A stretch of DNA of 64,000 nucleotides from Xenophilus aerolatus (GCA_029968055.1 JASCNX010000001.1:310001-374000); one strand, 5' to 3'. Counted from the stretch's first letter, positions 27,517 through 36,983 are shown. The notes: generated from the sequence alone by a model not told the origin. Made by a program: numbers and translations.

Positions 27517-28641
27517 TCAGCGGATCACGCGCCCGTCGGCCGTGATCGACACCAGGTCGATGGCCGAGGTGGCTTCGCGCACGCCGGCGCGCAGGTTCAG
27601 GCGGAAGCCGCCCACGTCGTAGGTCGTCATGCCCGCCAGCGTGCGCGCCAGCGTCGGCCCGCGGCCGCCGCGGCGCGCCGCCTCGCAGATGGCCTTGGCG
27701 GCGATGAAGCCCTCCAGGCCCTCGTAGCCGGGGCTGAGGTCGGACTGCTCGATCGCGGCCAGGTATTCGCGCACGATCGGCGTGGCCCGGCTGCGCGGCG
27801 AAGGTACGACCTGCGACACCACGACGCCGCCGATGTCCTTGTCCAGCGCGATGTACAGGGGGTCGATGCCCACTGCCGAAAAGTTGAGGAAGGCGCCTGC
27901 GTAGCCGGTCTTGCGCATCCTCTGGATGAAGGCGGCCGTGCTCTGGAACAGCGCCGCCTGGATCACCGCCTGCGGCTGGGCTGCCTGCACGGTGGCCACG
28001 GCCGCATCGACCTGCTTCGACTGGCTGGGCATGAAGGCCGTCGCCACCGGCGCCGGCAGCTTGAGCTCCTTCATCGCACGATCGACGGCCTCCACGCCGG
28101 CACGGCCCATGGCGTCGTCCTCGCCCACCACGGCGATGCGCGTAAGCCCGAGCGTGGCGCAGTGCTGCACCATCTTGAACGCCTCGTCGGCCATGCTCGG
28201 GCGAACCAGGAAGACGTTTGGATGCGCCGCATCGCGCAGCGAGTCGGGGGCCGCGAAGGGCGCGAAGAGCACGGCGCCCTGGGCCTTGGCGACCGTGGCG
28301 GCAGCGAGCGCGCTGGCGGTGCCCACGAAACCGAACAGGGCGTCCGCCCCCTCGGCCAGCAACTGGCGCGCATTGGCGCCGGCCTTCTCGGCGACATAGC
28401 CGTCGTCAAGCTGGCGCAGTTCCACGCGCACCGGCGCGTCGGGCCGCTGGTTGAAGCCGTCCACGTACAGTTTGGCGCCGGCCGCGAAGGGCAGGCCGAT
28501 CTCGCTGACCGCGCCGGTCAGCGGTGCCGACTGGCCAAGAATGACCACCGGCCGGCCGCTGGCGGGCGGAGCCGCCCAGGCGGCAGGGGAGACGGCCGCG
28601 GCAGCGGCGCATTGGATCAACGCGCGTCGACTTAACTTCAT
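27517..28641 (-). CDS. Orphan ABC-type (LivK-like) solute-binding protein
   Basis: This 374-residue periplasmic type I binding protein has a signal starting MKLSRRALIQCAAAAAVSPAAWA, which contains a twin arginine but not a full Tat motif. Mature sequence VILGQSAPLTGAVSEIGLPFAAGAKLYVDG is typical of amino acid/amide-binding members. No permease or ATPase gene is near, so it may serve a distant transporter or act as a sensor input. It is convergent with the Crp/Fnr gene and divergent from a TonB_C lipoprotein gene. Confidence 0.9.
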   Translation of the reverse strand: MKLSRRALIQCAAAAAVSPAAWAAPPASGRPVVILGQSAPLTGAVSEIGLPFAAGAKLYVDGFNQRPDAPVRVELRQLDDGYVAEKAGANARQLLAEGADALFGFVGTASALAAATVAKAQGAVLFAPFAAPDSLRDAAHPNVFLVRPSMADEAFKMVQHCATLGLTRIAVVGEDDAMGRAGVEAVDRAMKELKLPAPVATAFMPSQSKQVDAAVATVQAAQPQAVIQAALFQSTAAFIQRMRKTGYAGAFLNFSAVGIDPLYIALDKDIGGVVVSQVVPSPRSRATPIVREYLAAIEQSDLSPGYEGLEGFIAAKAICEAARRGGRGPTLARTLAGMTTYDVGGFRLNLRAGVREATSAIDLVSITADGRVIR

Positions 28642-28731
28642 GGCGGAATGACAGTTAGTAACAATTCATTCATATTAGCAACATTTGTACCGCGGCGGTA
28701 TGAATGCCCCGCATCGCGGGATGCATGTTCC

Positions 28732-29253
28732 GTGTCGCGGGGCCTGCTGCTGGCCGCCCTGGTCGCGCTGGCGGGCTGCCTTCCCGAGCGACGGTGGGAG
28801 GACATCCAGGCGCGACCCTCGGTGGACTCGGCGAGCGGGGGTGGGAGGGGCGCTGTGGCGGTGATCGAGCCGCCGTCACCGACGTCCGGGATCGAGGCCG
28901 AACCGCTGCCTGGGCCCATCAATGGCCCGCCCGTGGCATCGCTATCGCGCGCAGCCCGCACACGGCCCGCGCTGGGTGTGGTCGCCGAAGCACCGCGGCC
29001 GATCGCGCAGCTGGCGCCGCGCTACCCGGCGGCATTGCGAGGGAGTGGCGTCGAGGGCCGGGTGGTGGCGACCTTCGTCGTCGACGCCGAGGGCCGGGCG
29101 CGGGATGTGGAAGCGCAGGCCTCGCATGCGGCCTTCGCACAGGCGGTGCGCGAGGTGCTGCCGCGCTGGCGCTTCCGGCCGGCGCGCGATGCGGCCGGCC
29201 AGGCGGTGGCTGCGTCGGTGCGCCAGGTCTTCCGCTTCCGGATGGAGGACTGA
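28732..29253 (+). CDS. Lipoprotein with TonB C-terminal domain
   Basis: With GTG at 28732 the product is 173 residues and starts SRGLLLAALVALAGC, a clean lipoprotein signal with lipobox LAGC. A variable linker follows, then a TonB_C/TonB-family domain (PRYPAALRGSGVEGRVVATFVVDAEGRARDVEA, ending PRWRFRPARDA). A longer frame begins at an ATG at 28648, but that leaves only 6 bp to the divergent start and hides the signal inside the protein. The domain usually contacts outer-membrane receptors or partners. Here it would be lipid-anchored instead of membrane-spanning; its role is unknown. Confidence 0.75.
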   Translation: MSRGLLLAALVALAGCLPERRWEDIQARPSVDSASGGGRGAVAVIEPPSPTSGIEAEPLPGPINGPPVASLSRAARTRPALGVVAEAPRPIAQLAPRYPAALRGSGVEGRVVATFVVDAEGRARDVEAQASHAAFAQAVREVLPRWRFRPARDAAGQAVAASVRQVFRFRMED

Positions 29254-29281
29254 CGGCCGGACGGGATCCCCGGCCTGGGGT

Positions 29282-30040
29282 TCAGAGCCGGCGGAACACC
29301 ACGTCCCAGACGCCGTGGCCCAGCTTGATGCCGCGGTTCTCGAACTTGGTCAGCGGCCGGTAGTCGGGCTTGGCGGCCCAGCCCTCGGGACTCAGGGCGG
29401 CGTCGGCGGTGTTGGCCAGCAGCGGCTCGGCGCCCAGCACCTCGCGCATCTGCTCGGCGTACGGTTGCCAGTCGGTCGCGCAGTGCAGGTAGCCGCCGGG
29501 CTGCAGGTGCTCGGCGAGCTGGCGCACGAAAGGCGGCTGGATGAGGCGCCGCTTGTTGTGGCGCTTCTTGTGCCACGGGTCGGGAAAGAAAATGTGGATG
29601 CCGGCCAGCGAGCCGGGCGCCAGCATGTGCTCCAGCACGTCCACCGCATCGTGCGCGCAGATGCGGATGTTGGTGATCTGCTGCTCGCCGATGCGCTTGA
29701 GCAGCGCGCCGACGCCGGGCTCGTGCACCTCGCAGCACAGGAAGTTGTCGTCGGGCCGCACGCGGGCAATGTGGGCCGTGGCCTCGCCCATGCCGAAGCC
29801 GATCTCCAGGATGGTGGGCGCATGCCGGCCGAAGGCGGCGTCGAGGTCCAGTCGCTCCTCGCGGTAGGGCAGCAGGAATTCGGGCCCCCAGGTCTCGAAG
29901 GCCTTCGCCTGGCCCCCCGTGGTGCGGCCGGCGCGGCGCACGAAGCTTTTCAGGCGCCGGTGCGGTAAGCCTTCCGGCGTGGCGGCGTCGTCGTTGTCGG
30001 AGCCGTCGGGCGTTGGGGGCGAGGCAGGGGTGTCGATCAC
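29282..30040 (-). CDS. trmB: tRNA (guanine-N7-)-methyltransferase
   Basis: This 252-residue SAM-dependent enzyme makes m7G46 in tRNAs. Visible are the SAM motif [14 protein letters not shown], the acidic [10 protein letters not shown] segment, [16 protein letters not shown] (substrate-binding loop) and the C-terminal TKFENRG. The GTG at 30040 overlaps the gluQ stop as GTGA; a longer GTG-start frame to 30079 would overlap gluQ by more. TACAAT lies 8 bp before this GTG, so an internal promoter is possible. It is last in a COG3380-gluQ-trmB operon. Confidence 0.95.
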   Translation of the reverse strand: MIDTPASPPTPDGSDNDDAATPEGLPHRRLKSFVRRAGRTTGGQAKAFETWGPEFLLPYREERLDLDAAFGRHAPTILEIGFGMGEATAHIARVRPDDNFLCCEVHEPGVGALLKRIGEQQITNIRICAHDAVDVLEHMLAPGSLAGIHIFFPDPWHKKRHNKRRLIQPPFVRQLAEHLQPGGYLHCATDWQPYAEQMREVLGAEPLLANTADAALSPEGWAAKPDYRPLTKFENRGIKLGHGVWDVVFRRL

Positions 30041-30990
30041 GGGCGCGGATTGTAGAGAGCGGCCCAGGGGCCGATCCACGAGCTCAGCGCCTCACCAGGC
30101 GTGGCCGCAACCGAAGGCGGCAGCCCGAGCGCGGACGCTGCTGCCTGCAGCGCGGCCAGGGCCTCGCCAGGCGTTCCGGTAGCCAGCGCGGTCGCACCGT
30201 TCTGCTTCGAGAGCTTCTGCCCGTCGGCGCCCATCACCAGCGGCGTGTGCAGGTAGCGCGGCGTGGGCAGGTCCAGCGCCTGCTGCAGCAGGATCTGGCG
30301 CGGCGTGTTGTCGGCCAGGTCTTCGCCGCGAACGACGTCCGTGATGCGCTGGGCCGCATCGTCCACCACCACCGCCAGCTGGTAGGCCCAGGGGCCATCG
30401 GCACGGCGCAGGACGAAGTCGCCGACCTCGCTGGCCACCGATTGCCGCTGCGGGCCCAGCCGGCGGTCCGTCCAGCGCACTTCGTCGCCTCGCGTCGTGG
30501 TGGCAGCCTGTGCGGGCGGGGCGGGCGCCACGGCCAGGTTCTGCTCGAATTTCCAGGTGGCGAAGCGCCACGCCCGCGCGGGCTTGCCGTGCAGTCCGCC
30601 TCGGCAGGTGCCGGGGTAGACGCGCTCGCCATGGCGCTCATGGGCCACGCCCTGTGCGCTGAGCGCGGCGTCGATCTCGCGACGCGTGCAGCCGCAGGGG
30701 TAGGCCAGACCGGCGGCCACGAGGCGTTGCAGCGCGGCGTCGTAGCGCGCGCTGCGGCGGCTTTGCCACACGGGCGCTTCGTCGGCTATCAGACCGCAGG
30801 CGGCGAGCTGCCCGAGGATGTGCTCGCCCAGGCCGGGCAGGCAGCGCTCGGTGTCGGCGTCCTCGATGCGCACCAGCCAGCGGCCGCCGGCAGCACGCGC
30901 ATCGAGCCAGCTGGCCAGCGCAGCCACCAGCGAGCCCGCATGCAGCGGCCCGGTCGGCGATGGGGCGAAGCGGCCGATATAGCCCTGCAC
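30037..30990 (-). CDS. gluQ: Glutamyl-Q tRNA(Asp) synthetase
   Basis: This 317-residue truncated GluRS paralogue attaches glutamate to queuosine in tRNA(Asp). It has the [16 protein letters not shown] start with the HIGH-like PLHAG, the zinc-binding CGCTRREID region with a distant YPGTC, and a KMSKS-like QKLSKQNGA motif. It lacks the anticodon-binding part of GluRS, as expected. No ATG precedes GRFAPSP; the GTG at 30990 is the only good start, 26 bp after the COG3380 stop. It is coupled to trmB by a GTGA overlap. Confidence 0.94.
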   Translation of the reverse strand: MQGYIGRFAPSPTGPLHAGSLVAALASWLDARAAGGRWLVRIEDADTERCLPGLGEHILGQLAACGLIADEAPVWQSRRSARYDAALQRLVAAGLAYPCGCTRREIDAALSAQGVAHERHGERVYPGTCRGGLHGKPARAWRFATWKFEQNLAVAPAPPAQAATTTRGDEVRWTDRRLGPQRQSVASEVGDFVLRRADGPWAYQLAVVVDDAAQRITDVVRGEDLADNTPRQILLQQALDLPTPRYLHTPLVMGADGQKLSKQNGATALATGTPGEALAALQAAASALGLPPSVAATPGEALSSWIGPWAALYNPRP

Positions 30991-31016
30991 GGCAGCAGCA
31001 ATCGGCGGCTCGCGCT

Positions 31017-32084
31017 TCAGGCGAGGTCGAGCGCGAGCGAAAGGCCCGAGACGAACGCGTCCTCGACCCGGTGCCCGATGCACCAGTCGCCGGCCACGCC
31101 GAGGCCGGTGGCGGCGTCCCACAGGTGCGTCTTGCCGAGCGGCGTCTGCGTCTTGGCTTCGGTCCACAGGCGGGCCTCGGCGAAGGAGGGCGTGGCGAGG
31201 ATGCCGGTGATCTCGGCGAAGGCGCGCTGCAGCTTGGCCTCGACGCGCGGCGCGTCGTCGCGCAGGTGTTCCTGCGACCACGCGGGGCTGGCCTGCACGG
31301 TCCAGCGCTCGACCTGCGTGCGGCCCGGCTTGGACGACTCGCGGGCCAGCCAGGCCACGCGGTGGTGGGTGGAGAGCGCCGCGTTCCACTGCGGGCCGAG
31401 CGACCACAGCGCCGGCTGGTTGGCCTGCGGGTAGGCCAGGTTCAGCGACCAGCACGGTGCGATGGTCACACCGTCGAGCGCCTCGACCAGCGCCGGCGCC
31501 GCGCCGCGCAGCAGCACCCGCGCTGCGCCGGGGGTGACGGCCAGCAGCACCGCGTCGAAGCCGGGCTGCACCGACTGCGCGCCTTCGGCTTCGGCGGTGC
31601 GCAGTTGCCAGCCGCGCTCGGTCAGCGGGTCGCGTTCGATCGCGGTCACGCCGCAGCCTGTGCGCACGCGCGTGCCCAGCGGCGCGGCCCAGTGCGTGGC
31701 GAGGGCGTCCATGCGCGGCGCCGCGACCCAGTGCGATTCACGGCGGGGCAGCGCCGCTTCGGCCACGCGGCCGTGGGCGTCGAGCACGCGCACGGCGTTG
31801 GCGCTCCAGCGCTTGCAGGGCGCGCCGGTGGCGTCCAGCGCCTCCTGGAAGCGCGCGTCGCGCACGGTGAAGTACTGCGCGCCGGTGTCGAAGCTGCCGA
31901 AGGGCGTGTCCTCGCTGGCCATGCGGCCGCCGACCTGGGCCGCGCGCTCGAAGACCGTGACCTCGTGCCCGGCCTGCACCAGGGTGCGTGCGGCCGTCAG
32001 TCCGGCCAGTCCGGCGCCGACGATGGCGATGCGGCGCGGGGCCGGGGCGGGGCGGCGGGAGGAGCGAGGGCGGCGAGTTGTCAT
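31017..32084 (-). CDS. NAD/FAD-dependent oxidoreductase (COG3380, renalase-like)
   Basis: This 355-residue flavoprotein begins with a basic, Pro-rich stretch and then the Rossmann FAD motif [18 protein letters not shown] (about residues 18-35). Next come [14 protein letters not shown] and [12 protein letters not shown], hallmarks of the COG3380 group. The C-terminus has [21 protein letters not shown], the second FAD block. The physiological substrate is unknown. It is the first gene of a probable operon with gluQ and trmB. Confidence 0.88.
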   Translation of the reverse strand: MTTRRPRSSRRPAPAPRRIAIVGAGLAGLTAARTLVQAGHEVTVFERAAQVGGRMASEDTPFGSFDTGAQYFTVRDARFQEALDATGAPCKRWSANAVRVLDAHGRVAEAALPRRESHWVAAPRMDALATHWAAPLGTRVRTGCGVTAIERDPLTERGWQLRTAEAEGAQSVQPGFDAVLLAVTPGAARVLLRGAAPALVEALDGVTIAPCWSLNLAYPQANQPALWSLGPQWNAALSTHHRVAWLARESSKPGRTQVERWTVQASPAWSQEHLRDDAPRVEAKLQRAFAEITGILATPSFAEARLWTEAKTQTPLGKTHLWDAATGLGVAGDWCIGHRVEDAFVSGLSLALDLA

Positions 32085-32157
32085 GGTTGTTGTGCAGGAG
32101 GCGGGGACAGGGATGGATGCCGGCCGACTCTACCGCTTCCCGCGCCGGCCCCGCCGA

Positions 32158-33147
32158 TCAGCGTCCGCGGTGCCGGTGCAGCAGTGCCTCGCGCGTGCCC
32201 TCGTGGTCGAAGCGCTGCAGCCACCACTGCAGTGCCAGCCCCGGGCTGCCCGCCGCGCGCACCCGCCAGGCGCAGTGCAGGGCGCCGGCCGGCGGCACGC
32301 GTTCGGTGGCGCGCACGACGAGGTGGCCGGCCTCCACATAGGGCCGCGCCATCGGCTCGGGCAGGAAGCCGCCGCCCAGCCCGTGCAGCTGCGCGTGCAG
32401 CTTGGCCTGCATGGTCGGCACGGTGAGGATGTCCTGCCCGCCCACCAGGTTGACGTTCATGCTCTGGCCCTGACGCGCCGAGTCGGCCGCCGCCACGCCC
32501 CGGTGGGTGCGGATGGTGGCGTCGCTCAGCGGCTCGGCGGCACGGGCCAGCGGGTGGTGCGGCGCGACGGCATAGACGAAGCGGATCTCGCCCAGCGGCC
32601 GGCTGCGGATGCCGGTGGCGGTGAAGGACAGGCTGGCGGCGTCGAGCACGGTGCCGATGGCCAGGTCGGCCTCGCCGCGGGTCAGCGCCTCGATGGTGCC
32701 CAGCAGCGTTTCGTCGCGCAGCTTCAGCCGCGTGGGCGGCTCTTCGGCGTAGAAGGCGCCCACCAGGTCGAACAGCGGATCGCGCGCGATCACGCTGTCG
32801 ATGGCGATGGTGAACTGCGGCTCCCAGCCGGTGGCCACGCGGCGCACGCGGTTGGCCACCGCATCGATCTCGCCCAGCAGCCGGCCGGCTTCGCGCAGCA
32901 GCTCGGCCCCGGCCTGCGTGAGGCGCGCCTGGCGCGCGCTGCGGTCGAAGAGCAGGACGTCGAGCGCGTCCTCGATCTGGCGCACGCGGTAGCTCAGCGC
33001 GCTGGGCACGAGGTCGAGTGCGCGCGCGGCGCCGGCGAAGCTGCCGGCCTGCACGATGGTCTGCAGCATGGCGAGTGCATCGGGGGTGAGCACGTCGCGC
33101 GGGCTGGGTGGCGGGGGCGCGCCGGCGGCGCGGGGCGGATTCGGCAT
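32158..33147 (-). CDS. LysR-family transcriptional regulator
   Basis: This 329-residue regulator has its HTH near residues 20-80 (LTPDALAMLQTIVQAGSFAGAARAL, with VPSALSYRVRQIEDAL). The N-terminal 20 residues are Pro/Ala-rich. The ATG at 33147 is chosen although a TTG at 33165 is in frame: GAAAAT stands 6 bp before the ATG and no Shine-Dalgarno serves either start. It is divergent from the pirin-DoxX-flavodoxin-pirin cluster, the arrangement known for regulators of pirin/quinone-reductase genes responding to electrophiles. Confidence 0.88.
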   Translation of the reverse strand: MPNPPRAAGAPPPPSPRDVLTPDALAMLQTIVQAGSFAGAARALDLVPSALSYRVRQIEDALDVLLFDRSARQARLTQAGAELLREAGRLLGEIDAVANRVRRVATGWEPQFTIAIDSVIARDPLFDLVGAFYAEEPPTRLKLRDETLLGTIEALTRGEADLAIGTVLDAASLSFTATGIRSRPLGEIRFVYAVAPHHPLARAAEPLSDATIRTHRGVAAADSARQGQSMNVNLVGGQDILTVPTMQAKLHAQLHGLGGGFLPEPMARPYVEAGHLVVRATERVPPAGALHCAWRVRAAGSPGLALQWWLQRFDHEGTREALLHRHRGR

Positions 33148-33170
33148 CGGTGGATTTTCATTCAAAAGAA

Positions 33171-33187
33171 TTGAACGATGTCTTCAA
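33171..33187. promoter_or_regulatory. LysR-type T-N11-A box
   Basis: TTGAA, CGATGTC, TTCAA is a 17-bp site with 5-bp arms that fits the T-N11-A LysR consensus. It lies just upstream of the LysR start and 120 bp before the pirin gene, suiting autorepression plus activation of the divergent cluster. Confidence 0.6.
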
Positions 33188-33306
33188 TGCAGTGCGCTTT
33201 CATGCCGCGGCCGGCGGCCTAAAGTTCATTCCATCGCGGCGCATCCGGCGCTGCTCACGAGAGGGGCGAGGCCAGGCCCGCCCCGATGCAAGCAAGGAGT
33301 TCAACG

Positions 33307-34008
33307 ATGTTGCAAGTCCGCAAATCCCAGGAGCGGGGCTACGCCGATCACGGCTGGCTCAAGTCCTTCCACAGCTTTTCCTTCGCCGGCTACTACGACC
33401 CGAACTTCATGGGCTGGGGCAACCTGCGTGTGATCAACGAGGACCGCGTGGCGGGCGGGGCCGGCTTCGGCACCCACGGCCACAAGGACATGGAAATCAT
33501 CAGCTACGTGCTCGACGGCGAGCTGGCGCACAAGGACAGCATGGGCAACGTGGAGTCGATCCCGCCCGGCGAGGTGCAGCGCATGAGCGCCGGCCGCGGC
33601 GTGATGCACAGCGAGTTCAACCACAAGAAGGACTCGACCACGCACTTCCTGCAGATCTGGATCGAACCGAACCAGCGGGGCATCACGCCCGGCTACGAAC
33701 AGAAGAAGTTCGGTGCGGCCGACAAGCGCGGCAAGCTGCGCCTGGTGGCCTCGCCCGACGGTGCCGACGGTTCGGTGACGGTGCATGCCGATGCGAAACT
33801 CTATGCCGGCCTGCTCGACGGGGCCGAATCGGCCGAGCTGGCGCTGGACCCGAAGCGCAAGAGCTATGTGCACCTGGTGCGCGGCGAGCTGGAGGTCAAC
33901 GGCCAGAAGCTCAGCGGCGGCGACGCAGCGATGATCGCCGACGAGCGTACCCTGCACCTGGCCGGCGGCAAGGACGCCGAGGTGCTGGTCTTCGACCTGG
34001 CTGCCTGA
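33307..34008 (+). CDS. Pirin family protein (YhhW-like)
   Basis: This 233-residue bicupin has the pirin metal ligands in THGHKDMEI (His pair about residues 57-59) and in RGVMHSEFNH (His and Glu near 100-102). Some bacterial pirins are quercetin dioxygenases and others bind regulatory or metabolic partners. AAGGAG lies 8 bp before the ATG at 33307. It is first in a + strand cluster with a DoxX gene, a flavodoxin-type oxidoreductase gene and a second pirin gene, facing a LysR gene. Confidence 0.93.
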   Translation: MLQVRKSQERGYADHGWLKSFHSFSFAGYYDPNFMGWGNLRVINEDRVAGGAGFGTHGHKDMEIISYVLDGELAHKDSMGNVESIPPGEVQRMSAGRGVMHSEFNHKKDSTTHFLQIWIEPNQRGITPGYEQKKFGAADKRGKLRLVASPDGADGSVTVHADAKLYAGLLDGAESAELALDPKRKSYVHLVRGELEVNGQKLSGGDAAMIADERTLHLAGGKDAEVLVFDLAA

Positions 34009-34107
34009 GTTCCGCCGGGCCGGTGCCGCCGAAACGCGGTGCCGGCCCTTTTCCGTGTTCGACTGTTCTTTTTCTTCCTCGTTTTTCTTTTTCAACAGGA
34101 GTCTTCC

Positions 34108-34530
34108 ATGGCCATCACCAACACCTCGTCCACCACCCCCACGCAAGACGGCGCGGCCCTCATCGGACGCGTCCTCATCGCGCTGCTCTTCGTTCCCGCG
34201 GGATGGAACAAGCTGATGGGCTTCGCCGGCACGGCGGGCTACTTCACCAAGATCGGCGTGCCGCTGCCGGAGGTCGCGGTGGTGGTGGCCATCGTGTGCG
34301 AACTGCTGGTGGCCCTGCTGTTCCTGGTGGGCTTCAAGACCCGGCTGATGGCGATCATCCTGGCCGTCTTCACGGTGGCGACCGCCTTCCTCGGCCACGC
34401 CTTCTGGAACGCGCCGCCTGAAATGCTGATGGCCCAGAAGATCAACTTCTTCAAGAACCTCGCGATCACCGGCGGCCTGCTTGCCTTCTTCGCCTTCGGC
34501 CCGGGCCGCTTCAGCATCGACAAGAAGTAA
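34108..34530 (+). CDS. DoxX family inner-membrane protein
   Basis: This 140-residue protein has four predicted membrane helices: ALIGRVLIALLFVPAGWNKL, VAVVVAIVCELLVALLFLVG, LMAIILAVFTVATAFLGHAF and LAITGGLLAFFAFGPG. The pattern GRxLIALLFxxAGxxKL is typical of DoxX. AGGAG stands upstream of the ATG at 34108, so the longer frame to 34039 is not used. DoxX proteins are linked to redox and electrophile stress. It is followed after 22 bp by a flavodoxin-type oxidoreductase gene. Confidence 0.93.
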   Translation: MAITNTSSTTPTQDGAALIGRVLIALLFVPAGWNKLMGFAGTAGYFTKIGVPLPEVAVVVAIVCELLVALLFLVGFKTRLMAIILAVFTVATAFLGHAFWNAPPEMLMAQKINFFKNLAITGGLLAFFAFGPGRFSIDKK

Positions 34531-34552
34531 TCCGAACCCGAGGACACGCAAC

Positions 34553-35104
34553 GTGAGCGACATCGTCATCGTCTACCACTCCGGCTACGGCCACACCCAG
34601 CGCGTGGCGCAGGCCGTCGCGCAGGGCGCCCAGGCCGACGTGCTGGCCATCGACGCCGACGGCAACCTGCCCGAGGGCGGCTGGGAGCTGCTGGCCGGCG
34701 CCAAGACCATCGTGTTCGGTTCGCCCACCTACATGGGCGGTGCGAGCTGGCAGTTCAAGAAGTTCGCAGATGCGTCGTCGAAGGTCTGGTACGCCCAGGG
34801 CTGGAAGGACAAGCTCTTTGCCGGCTTCACCAACAGCGCGACCATGAACGGCGACAAGTTCTCGACGCTGACCTATCTGTGGCAGCTTGCCATGCAGCAC
34901 AGCGGCCTGTGGCTCAGCCTGGGCATCAAGCCGAGCAACGACAAGGCGGCGACGCGGCATGCGCCGAACTACGTGGGCGGCTATGGCGGTCTGCTGACGA
35001 CCTCGCCGTCGGACGCAAGCGCGGCCGAGGTGCCCCAGGGCGACCTCGACACCGCGCAGGCCTTCGGCGCACGCATCGCCGAAGTCACGGCCGCGCGCGG
35101 CTGA
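34553..35104 (+). CDS. Flavodoxin-fold NAD(P)H-dependent oxidoreductase (WrbA-like)
   Basis: This 183-residue protein begins IVIVYHSGYGHTQRVAQAVA, the FMN phosphate-binding loop of flavodoxin-like quinone reductases, and has IVFGSPTYMGGASWQFKKF and FTNSATMNGDKFSTL further on. It is close to the WrbA/FMN reductase group, which carries out two-electron quinone reduction. The start is GTG at 34553, with GAGG upstream. It fits the quinone/electrophile defence theme of the cluster. Confidence 0.9.
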   Translation: MSDIVIVYHSGYGHTQRVAQAVAQGAQADVLAIDADGNLPEGGWELLAGAKTIVFGSPTYMGGASWQFKKFADASSKVWYAQGWKDKLFAGFTNSATMNGDKFSTLTYLWQLAMQHSGLWLSLGIKPSNDKAATRHAPNYVGGYGGLLTTSPSDASAAEVPQGDLDTAQAFGARIAEVTAARG

Positions 35105-35165
35105 GCCATCAGGCGGCAAAGGCGGGATACTGCCGCCTCGTCCCCACGACCACGAAGGAGCCCGC

Positions 35166-36083
35166 ATGAGCGACACCCTGCTGCTGAAGCCGCACGACAA
35201 GGACCTGGGGGGCGGCTTCCATGTGCGCCGCCTGCTGCCGGCGGCGCAGAAGCGGGCCGTCGGGCCCTTCGTGTTCTTCGACCACTTCGGCCCGGCGACC
35301 GAGAAGCCCGGCGACCAGCATGACGTGCGGCCGCACCCGCACATCGGGCTGGCGACGGTGACCTACCTGTTCGAGGGCGCGATGATGCACCGCGACAGCC
35401 TGGGCACCGTGCAGGAGATCCGACCCGGTGCCGTCAACTGGATGACCGCCGGCCGAGGCATCGTCCATTCGGAGCGCAAGCCCGAGCCGCTCAAGACCAA
35501 GACCTACGTCAACCACGGCCTGCAGCTGTGGTGCGCGCTGCCGCAGGCGCACGAGGAGGACGAGCCCAGCTTCTCGCACACCGCTGCGGCCGACGTTCCC
35601 GCGCTGACGGTGCAGGGCGTGCCGGTGCGCGTGCTGGTGGGCGAGGCCTTCGGGGCCCGCTCGCCGGTGCCGACCGTCATGCAGACGCTGTATCTGGACA
35701 TCGAACTGCCCGCTGGCGGCCGCTTCGAGTTGCCCGCGCTGGCGCCGGAGCTGGCGATCTACGCGGTCGACGGCGATGTGCAGCTCGACGGCGAAGCCGT
35801 GCCGGCGCACACCATGGCGGCGCTGCCCGCGGGCCGCGCGGTGGTGCTCACGGCCGCGCAGGCGGTGCGCCTCGTCGTGGTCGGCGGCGAGCCGCTCGAC
35901 GGGCCGCGCTACATCACCTGGAACTTCGTCTCGAGCCGTCGCGAGCGCATCCTGCAGGCCGGCGAGGACTGGGCCGCGCAGCGCATGGGCCACGTCCCCG
36001 GCGAGAGCGAATTCATTCCGCTGCCGGGGCATCCCTTCCAGGTGCAGTCGCCGACGCCGGACACCGGCAGCACGCCGGCCTGA
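35166..36083 (+). CDS. Pirin family protein (second, longer)
   Basis: This 305-residue pirin has metal-ligand motifs PHPHIGLATVTYL (about 58-70) and RGIVHSERKP (about 98-107). The C-terminal cupin ends with TWNFVSSRRERILQAGEDW, typical of the larger pirin group. AAGGAG lies just before the ATG at 35166. It differs clearly from the pirin at 33307 in length and motif wording. It ends the LysR-linked cluster and is convergent with trhO. Confidence 0.92.
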   Translation: MSDTLLLKPHDKDLGGGFHVRRLLPAAQKRAVGPFVFFDHFGPATEKPGDQHDVRPHPHIGLATVTYLFEGAMMHRDSLGTVQEIRPGAVNWMTAGRGIVHSERKPEPLKTKTYVNHGLQLWCALPQAHEEDEPSFSHTAAADVPALTVQGVPVRVLVGEAFGARSPVPTVMQTLYLDIELPAGGRFELPALAPELAIYAVDGDVQLDGEAVPAHTMAALPAGRAVVLTAAQAVRLVVVGGEPLDGPRYITWNFVSSRRERILQAGEDWAAQRMGHVPGESEFIPLPGHPFQVQSPTPDTGSTPA

Positions 36084-36151
36084 CACGGCGACGGCGCGCG
36101 CCCACGCGGCCGGGCGCGACCCGACACGCCGCCCCCACGGGCGCATGCAAC

Positions 36152-36937
36152 TCACCGCTTGATGGCGATGTCCGGGTCTTCGCTGCGCCGCGCGCTGGCA
36201 TGCTGCGAGCGGGCGCTCAGGTCCGGCGCCAGCGCCTCCCGGCCGTCGAACACGAAGCAGTCGCCGCGGTAGTGCGCGCCGCCCACTTCCTCGAAATACT
36301 TGAGGATGCCGCCATCGAGCTGCAACACGTTCGGCAACCCCGCCTCGTGCATGTAGATCGCGGCCTTCTCGCAGCGGATGCCGCCGGTGCAGAAGCTCAC
36401 CACCGTCTTGCCTTCGAGCTCGGCGCGGTGGTCCATCACCGCTTGCGGAAATTCCGTGAATCGGGTGATGCGCCAGTCGATCGCGTTCTCGAAGGTGCCG
36501 TAGTCGACTTCGAAGGCGTTGCGCGTGTCCAGCAGCACCACCGGCTGGCCGGCATCGTCGTGGCCCTGGTCGAGCCAGCGCTTGAGCGTGCGCGCGTCCA
36601 CGCCGGGCGCGCGGCCGGCGGCCGGCTGGATCGCCGGGTGGTCCATGCGGATGATCTCGCGCTTGAGCTTGACCAGCAGGCGCCGGAAGGGCTGCTGCGC
36701 CGACCAGCTCTCCTTGGCCTCGAGCGGCGCGAAACGCGGGTCGGCCCGCAATTCGGCGAGGAAACCGCGCACGTCGTCGGCGACGCCCGCCAGGAACAGG
36801 TTGATGCCCTCCTCGGCAAGCAGCACGGTGCCCATCAACCGGCGTGCGCGCGCCGATTCGAGCAGCCGTGGCCGCAGCGTCTCGCGGTCGTGAAGCGGGA
36901 CGAAGAGGTAGGCGGAGATGTTAAGGATGTCGGACAC
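36152..36937 (-). CDS. trhO: tRNA uridine-34 hydroxylase, rhodanese family
   Basis: This 261-residue protein has an N-terminal TrhO/UPF0176 domain ([22 protein letters not shown]) and a rhodanese domain with the active-site loop [12 protein letters not shown] (Cys near residue 177). TrhO forms ho5U34 in tRNA. The GTG at 36937 starts where the family does. Six bases upstream of it is TACAAT and there is no Shine-Dalgarno, so the mRNA may be leaderless. The frame extends upstream to 37048 in low-complexity sequence that is not used. Confidence 0.94.
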   Translation of the reverse strand: MSDILNISAYLFVPLHDRETLRPRLLESARARRLMGTVLLAEEGINLFLAGVADDVRGFLAELRADPRFAPLEAKESWSAQQPFRRLLVKLKREIIRMDHPAIQPAAGRAPGVDARTLKRWLDQGHDDAGQPVVLLDTRNAFEVDYGTFENAIDWRITRFTEFPQAVMDHRAELEGKTVVSFCTGGIRCEKAAIYMHEAGLPNVLQLDGGILKYFEEVGGAHYRGDCFVFDGREALAPDLSARSQHASARRSEDPDIAIKR

Positions 36938-36943
36938 CCGGCG

Positions 36944-36963
36944 ATTGTAAAAACCGGCCGGCC
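36944..36963 (-). promoter_or_regulatory. trhO promoter, shared motif with dnaE
   Basis: Read on the minus strand the 20 bp are GGCCGGCCGG, TTTT, TACAAT. The TACAAT -10-like hexamer ends 6 bp before the GTG start, which puts the expected transcription start at or next to the start codon. The identical 20 bp stand before dnaE at 38177-38196. Confidence 0.65.
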
Positions 36964-36983
36964 GCGTACCTGGCGGGCGGACG

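Noticed and set aside
28648-28731. Upstream ATG start for the TonB_C protein
   Set aside because: It would leave only 6 bp between divergent start codons and bury the lipoprotein signal. It cannot be fully excluded.
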